Made by a program: the position numbers and the translations under genes. Source: Planctomycetia bacterium (GTDB taxonomy: Bacteria; Planctomycetota; PLA2; JAEUHO01). From it: a stretch of DNA of 19,549 bases. The notes under the pieces are model-generated. The model worked only from the letters and a program-made list of their open reading frames with translations, had not been told where the DNA came from and made no database searches. Shown here piece after piece: positions 16,350-19,549 of this stretch; the first letter of the stretch is position 1, and each line of letters starts with the position of its first letter. The DNA lies in the NCBI GenBank assembly GCA_030618975.1, contig JAUXCH010000010.1, forward strand, positions 1 through 19,549. Direction: 5' to 3'.

Positions 16350-16735
16350 GGCTGAAGACCCCCTCGGAGAATCGTGCGTGGCGCCAGGAGATGAGCATTG
16401 AATCCCGTCAGGCCGGGAGCCGCAAGACCCGGCGGGAGCGCTCGACCCTGCCACCACGGGAACGGGACGCGTGGCGGCACGGATGGCGCCGCTCCGATCG
16501 GATTCGGGCCCGGGCCCCGGATCCGGCCCGGGGCGGCCGGAGAGGCAGTCCGAGCGCCTGGGTCGGGACCGCCGGGGTGGGCTTCGCGGCGCGGAAGGGG
16601 CCCGCGACCGCATCGAGGGGGGAAGGCGAGGCGCGCCGGCCGGGTCTTCGTTTCGTCCCGAACGCCCGGCCCCGAGCCCTGCGACCGGCCGGGGGGCGTA
16701 CCATGGTCCTCCCCACGACGTCGACGGAGAAGCTC
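16350..16735. other. Divergent intergenic region between kinase-like gene and phasin
   Basis: These 386 bases have no supported gene. They are extremely G/C-rich and hold the 10-bp palindrome CCGGATCCGG inside a larger GGCCCGGG-type dyad (about 16505-16535). Promoters of both flanking genes must lie here, but no clear consensus boxes are visible. An in-frame ATG at 16703 is a weaker alternative start for the phasin. Confidence 0.3.
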
Positions 16736-17311
16736 ATGCCGAAGAAGAAGAAGAACGAGAAGGCCAAGGTCCGCAAGGACGCGGCCGAACGGCTCGCCCG
16801 CGATGTCGGGGAATCGGCACACAAGATCTGGCTGGCCGGCCTGGGCATGTTCGACTCCGCACGCGAAGGCGGCGGCAAGCTCTTCGACAAGATGGTCAAG
16901 CGCGGTGAGAAGGTGGAAACTCGCGCCAAGCCCATGGCGACGCAAGCCGCGCAGGACGTCCGGGCAACCGTGCGCAAGGAGGTACGCCGCCTCGAGGCCC
17001 AGATGAAGACCCTGCTGAACAAGGTCGAGGCCTGGCGCGCGAACCCGACGCCCGCCGCCGATCCCGCCCCCGCGCCGCGCAGACCGGCCACGGCCAGGAA
17101 GAAGGCGGTCCGCAAGCCGGCGGGGGCAAAGAAGAAGGCCACGGCGAGGAAGAAGGCGGTCCGCAAGCCGGCCGCGGCAAGGAAGAAGGCCAAGGCCAGG
17201 AAGGCGGTCCGCAAGCCGGCAGCCCCGAAGAAGAAGGCCGTACGCAAGCGCGCCGCCCCCGTGAAGAAGACGGCCAGGAAGAAGGCGGCGAAGAAGAAGA
17301 CTCGCGGATAG
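16736..17311 (+). CDS. PhaF-like phasin with histone H1-like Lys/Ala-rich tail
   Basis: The product has 191 residues. ATG 16736 is chosen because GGAGA lies 5 nt upstream. Residues about 8-100 form a phasin-type amphipathic helical region (ARDVGESAHKIWLAGLGMFD, a REGGGKLFDKMVKRGEKVE stretch, then RRLEAQMKTLLNKVEAW). This matches the poly(hydroxyalkanoate) granule-associated family, which coats storage granules. Residues about 115-191 are a low-complexity Lys/Ala/Pro/Arg tail of repeated KKAVRKPA units, as in eukaryotic H1 and in PhaF. That tail binds DNA and ties granules to the nucleoid for segregation. No PHA synthase gene is in the window, so a granule role is inferred from the family. A nucleoid-associated protein without granules is the alternative. 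Confidence 0.82.
   Translation: MPKKKKNEKAKVRKDAAERLARDVGESAHKIWLAGLGMFDSAREGGGKLFDKMVKRGEKVETRAKPMATQAAQDVRATVRKEVRRLEAQMKTLLNKVEAWRANPTPAADPAPAPRRPATARKKAVRKPAGAKKKATARKKAVRKPAAARKKAKARKAVRKPAAPKKKAVRKRAAPVKKTARKKAAKKKTRG
17096..17220 (+). repeat. In-frame coding repeats in the phasin tail
   Basis: The unit AGGAAGAAGGCGGTCCGCAA followed by GCCGGC occurs at 17096-17121 and 17147-17172. A copy 3 bp shorter lies at 17198-17220. The DNA identity is higher than the protein repeat alone requires, which suggests recent duplication or recombination that preserves the frame. Confidence 0.75.
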
Positions 17312-17615
17312 CTCGTCGACCCCGTCCCAGGGCTCCCCCCGAACGGCGGGAGCCGCCCGTCACGCGGTTCGTGGGGGCCGCAGGTAGCCGATCGGCCGCA
17401 AACGACTCAGCCCCTCGGCACCTGGACCTTACCCCGGCGGGCGAGCAGATCCTCGTCGCCCGCGCCGGGCCGCCCTCGCCCGGCTTCTTCCGCTGGAGAA
17501 TCGACTGCCGACGCGTCCTGGGACCGGGAAGGGCCGAGTCACGGACGCGCTCTTCGAGGCCCCGCCTCCGGGAGGGGCGGGTTTCGGGCTCGGCTCGGAT
17601 TGCAGGGATACCCGA
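17312..17615. other. Convergent intergenic region between phasin and DUF4143 ATPase
   Basis: The 304 bases contain no supported gene. They hold a weak hairpin soon after the phasin stop, GGCTCCC (17331-17337) with GGGAGCC (17348-17354). A second hairpin lies nearer the opposite gene and is listed separately. Confidence 0.4.
17561..17581. terminator. Hairpin between convergent genes, possible bidirectional terminator
   Basis: CCCGCC (17561-17566) pairs with GGCGGG (17576-17581) across a 9-nt loop and is followed by TTT on the plus strand. It sits 35 nt past the stop of the minus-strand ATPase gene. Its placement between convergent stops suits a shared terminator, but the stem is short. Confidence 0.4.
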
Positions 17616-18794
17616 TCAGGTCGTGCTTCCCGGCCAGTCGCCGGGATGGAGGCCCCGCAGGAAGTCCTCGCAGGGCAGGCAGTGGATTCCGTCCCTGAGC
17701 AGGGGGTGGGCTCCTCGGTACAGCAGCAGCGCCGTGCTCTCGGGGTAGTCCTCCTTGAACGACTTGAGGGGCCGGAGATCCTGCGGACGCAAGCGACCCG
17801 CGCTCTTCACCTCGATCGCTGAGAGCCCCTCGGAGCCGTAGAGCACGAAGTCGACCTCCACCCCGGAGCGGGTCCGCCAGGTGTAGAGCCTCGCGTCCGT
17901 TCCGGAGTAGTCGATCCAGGCCCGCAGGTGTTGCCCGACGAGGCCCTCGAGCAGGTGGCCCCCGATCTCCTCTGGACGGTCGAGCGGTCCCATGGGGCGT
18001 AGGGAACGATAGACCCCGGCATCGAAGAGGTAGAACTTCGGGTGCGTGGAGAGTGCGCGGCGAGCGCGTTTCGTGAAGATGGGAACCCGGTAGGCGATGA
18101 GCAGGTCCTCCAGGATCTCGATCCAGGACTCCACCGTCTTCCTGCCGACTTCGCACTCTCGCGCCACGTTGCTGATGTTGAGGGCGCTTGCATGGGAGAA
18201 GCTCACGGCCTCGAGGAATCGAGAGAACGGGCCGATATCGCGTACCAGTCCCTCCATCTGAACCTCTTCGCGTACGTAGAGCGTGGCGTAGGTGTCCAGC
18301 ACGCGCTGCCGGTCCGGGGAATCCAGAACGACCGGCAAGAGTCCGTACTCGAGGGCGTCATCGAGGCGGAAGCGGTCGCCCAGTTCCGCCGCCATGAAGG
18401 GATGCAGCAAGGTGAGAATCGCTCGTCCCGCAAGCAGGTCCACGCCCTGACGCCGGAGCTTGCGTGCGCTCGAGCCCGTGAGGACGAAGCGGCGTCCGGT
18501 CTTCTCTTCGAGGAGGGAGTGGACGACATCGAGCAGCGCCGGGACCTTCTGGATCTCGTCGATGATGACCGTGTCCGTGGTCGATTGGGTGTGAGCTGCG
18601 ACTCGCTCCTTCAGGTGCTCGGGGCGTGCGGAGAGCGAACGATGAACCCCCGGATCGAGGAGATCGACGTAGACGGCGTCCGGGAACAACGCCCTGACGA
18701 GTGTGGACTTACCGGTTCCGCGCGGACCGAACAGGAAGAAGCTACCGGCGGGTGCGTCGAAGAATCGAGGTATCGCTTCCACAATGCGACCCAT
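17616..18794 (-). CDS. AAA-type ATPase with DUF4143 C-terminal domain
   Basis: The product has 392 residues. The P-loop is GPRGTGKS (23-30), Walker B is VIIDEIQKV with DE at 79-80, and a sensor-like FVLTGSSARKL follows. Then come a winged-helix-like region (NISNVARECEVGRKTVESWI) and the DUF4143 part. The latter holds the PDDEXK-like pattern VDFVLYG (Asp about 315) and IEVKS (Glu about 327, Lys about 329). This family (AAA_14 plus DUF4143) is widespread and mobile, and its role is not settled. The gene stands alone, convergent to the phasin, with lower GC and freer codon choice than its neighbours, which is consistent with horizontal acquisition. ATG 18794 lacks a Shine-Dalgarno, and promoter-like boxes overlap it. 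Translation may therefore start at GTG 18782 or from a leaderless transcript. Confidence 0.92.
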   Translation of the reverse strand: MGRIVEAIPRFFDAPAGSFFLFGPRGTGKSTLVRALFPDAVYVDLLDPGVHRSLSARPEHLKERVAAHTQSTTDTVIIDEIQKVPALLDVVHSLLEEKTGRRFVLTGSSARKLRRQGVDLLAGRAILTLLHPFMAAELGDRFRLDDALEYGLLPVVLDSPDRQRVLDTYATLYVREEVQMEGLVRDIGPFSRFLEAVSFSHASALNISNVARECEVGRKTVESWIEILEDLLIAYRVPIFTKRARRALSTHPKFYLFDAGVYRSLRPMGPLDRPEEIGGHLLEGLVGQHLRAWIDYSGTDARLYTWRTRSGVEVDFVLYGSEGLSAIEVKSAGRLRPQDLRPLKSFKEDYPESTALLLYRGAHPLLRDGIHCLPCEDFLRGLHPGDWPGSTT

Positions 18795-18821
18795 TATGGC
18801 AATGGGCGGGCAAAAATGCAA
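18793..18821 (-). promoter_or_regulatory. Sigma-70-like promoter overlapping the DUF4143 start codon
   Basis: On the minus strand TTGCAT (18821-18816) is followed after 17 nt by CATAAT (18798-18793). These match the consensus boxes at 4/6 and 5/6 with ideal spacing, in an otherwise GC-rich context. The -10 box overlaps the ATG at 18794. The same place holds the inverted repeat CCCATT-N5-AATGGG (18790-18806), a possible operator. Confidence 0.4.
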
Positions 18822-18891
18822 CGCGTCGAGGAGAAGAGACGATCCGCGAGGGGAGGGCCGCCAATCGCCATGTGTGCAGACCGCGATCGTC

Positions 18892-18915
18892 CACCCCCGC
18901 ACCCCCGCACCCCCG
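18892..18915. repeat. 8-bp tandem repeat, CACCCCCG x3
   Basis: Three perfect head-to-tail copies lie at 18892-18899, 18900-18907 and 18908-18915, in non-coding sequence behind the possible gene remnant. Confidence 0.85.
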
Positions 18916-18967
18916 ATTCGGACTTCTCCCGGTTCTCCTTCGGCTCGTTCGAGACGTGCCGGGGGCC

Positions 18968-19260
18968 TCACGGTTCGAAGGGCGAGACGAGCCCATTCTC
19001 CCGGCGGCGCATCAGGTTTCGATCGACGACGTCGGGTCCGTGATCCGAGCGACGTTCTCCATGTCGACGTTCCGGCAACGGGCACACGGAAGCGGATCGA
19101 CCTGGCCACGTAACCGACGCGCGAGCATTCGCGCCTGACGATCCCGCGTGCATCCGCTTCCACCTCCAGACGGATCCACCTCCAGGCGTTGGCCCAGACG
19201 TTCGAACCACGTCCCCTCGGAGCCGTTCTTCCCGAGAGACGAACGAGAGTGCGCCGGCGA
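18968..19260 (-). pseudogene. Possible frameshifted remnant of a small Cys-motif protein
   Basis: On the minus strand one frame reads TWFERLGQRLEVD, then ARMLARRLRGQVD, then PLPCARCRNVDMENVARITD. One base is missing near 19037-19040. The next frame then reads DVVDRNLMRRRENGLVSPFEP and stops at 18968. Joined, the two parts look like the C-terminus of one soluble protein with a C-x2-C pair. Upstream, an 11-bp repeat with 16-bp period (TCCACCTCCAG at 19159-19169 and 19175-19185) disturbs the frame again, and another frame (VWANAWRWIRLEVEADA) looks equally protein-like there. I do not recognise the family. The 5' end is not defined, and chance similarity to coding sequence in GC-rich DNA cannot be excluded. 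Confidence 0.35.
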
Positions 19261-19347
19261 CCGACCCGCGGCGGTGCGCACGGGAACCTGTCGCTTCCCG
19301 ACTCCCGGGCCGGGGGATGGCGCCTCGGCCGGGGGCGCGGGCGAGGG

Positions 19348-19353
19348 AAGGAG
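19348..19353 (+). promoter_or_regulatory. Ribosome binding site of the terminal membrane gene
   Basis: AAGGAG lies exactly 6 nt upstream of GTG 19360. It is the best Shine-Dalgarno match in the window and decides that start. Confidence 0.7.
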
Positions 19354-19359
19354 TCCATC

Positions 19360-19549
19360 GTGGACGGCCGGGATCGCACTGCGCATGCACCGAAGAGGAG
19401 ACTGAATCGTCTGGCGTCGCCAAGGCTCAACACGCCCCTCGACGTGTGCGCCCTGGTCATCGCTGCGGCGGGCATTCACGTCATCGTGTCGATATCCCTC
19501 GCGTTGGCCTGCCCCTGGCGGATCGACCCCGCGAACGAGACGAAACCCG
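19360..19549 (+). CDS. Small membrane protein, N-terminal part (cut by window edge)
   Basis: The frame opens at GTG 19360 behind a strong Shine-Dalgarno and stays open to the window edge (63 codons). Residues about 1-27 are basic and polar (HAPKRRLNRLASPRLNTPLD). About 28-50 are one hydrophobic helix (VCALVIAAAGIHVIVSISLA), followed by CPWRIDPANETKP. The positive charges before the helix suggest the N-terminus stays in the cytoplasm. No family is recognisable from this fragment. The hydrophobic run, RBS and open frame together support a real gene. Confidence 0.6.
   Translation, partial: MDGRDRTAHAPKRRLNRLASPRLNTPLDVCALVIAAAGIHVIVSISLALACPWRIDPANETKP

Larger units (their letters stand above)
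18807..19359. other. Low-coding region between DUF4143 ATPase and the terminal membrane gene
   Basis: Apart from the possible remnant on the minus strand, the 8-bp tandem repeat and the promoter-like boxes, I see no intact gene in these ~550 bases. The region is consistent with decayed sequence around a recently acquired gene. Confidence 0.4.

Noticed and set aside
16391..16735. N-terminal extension of the phasin frame back to 16391
   Set aside because: The extension is Arg/Pro/Gly-rich and non-protein-like, and a good RBS precedes ATG 16736.
18892..18915. CRISPR-like array
   Set aside because: Three 8-bp units without spacers form only a short tandem repeat.
18797..19475. N-terminal extension of the DUF4143 ATPase by over 220 codons
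   Set aside because: The extension is Arg/Pro-rich and crosses the octamer repeat and promoter-like boxes. The family starts just before the P-loop domain.
1..19549. tRNA, rRNA, insertion sequences or transposase genes
   Set aside because: I saw no cloverleaf ending in a T-loop GTTCGA context with matching stems, no rRNA sequence, and no transposase or terminal inverted repeats.

Overview
The window is very GC-rich (G or C at almost every third codon position), densely coded bacterial chromosome. The gene content fits a free-living, high-GC member of the Planctomycetota or a similar deeply branching phylum. The indicators are a TIGR03790-type secreted protein, a citrate synthase close to the mitochondrial form, a phasin with a histone-like tail, and GTG/TTG starts. 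This assignment is inference; no rRNA or marker gene is present to settle it.

Layout: (1) 1-336, minus strand: start of an RlmJ-like rRNA methyltransferase, cut by the window edge. (2) 394-521: divergent intergenic region with hairpins. (3) 522-6925, plus strand: a two-gene unit made of a 1978-residue DUF4011/SF1-helicase/nuclease-like/DUF3320 protein and, overlapping it by 4 bp, a Mut7-C type PIN-like RNase with a zinc ribbon. (4) 7169-12100, plus strand: lemA, a 997-residue secreted multidomain TIGR03790-like protein, and, 2 nt behind it, a QueC-like PP-loop protein. (5) 12149-12957, minus strand: a multiply frameshifted pseudogene of a SAM-binding, methyltransferase-like protein. (6) 13023-16349, minus strand: terminator hairpin, citrate synthase, and a soluble histidine-kinase-like ATPase. 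(7) 16736-17311, plus strand: a PhaF-like phasin with an H1-like tail. (8) 17616-18794, minus strand: an AAA/DUF4143 ATPase of accessory type with its own promoter-like boxes. (9) 18807-19359: a mostly decayed region with a possible frameshifted gene remnant and a short tandem repeat. (10) 19360 to the end, plus strand: the start of a small membrane protein with a very good ribosome binding site.

The most interesting locus is 522-6925. The large protein has the architecture of the DUF4011-helicase-nuclease anti-phage family. Compared with the family pattern I remember, it carries substitutions at all three putative catalytic sites: the transglutaminase-like Cys/His, the Walker A Ser/Thr, and the nuclease acidic residue. 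The reading frame nevertheless stays intact over almost 6 kb. It is translationally coupled to an RNase whose active-site residues look intact. This suggests a defence-derived system in which the big protein is a scaffold or sensor and the small RNase may be the effector. The second unusual pairing is the secreted TIGR03790-like protein with a cytosolic PP-loop ATPase.
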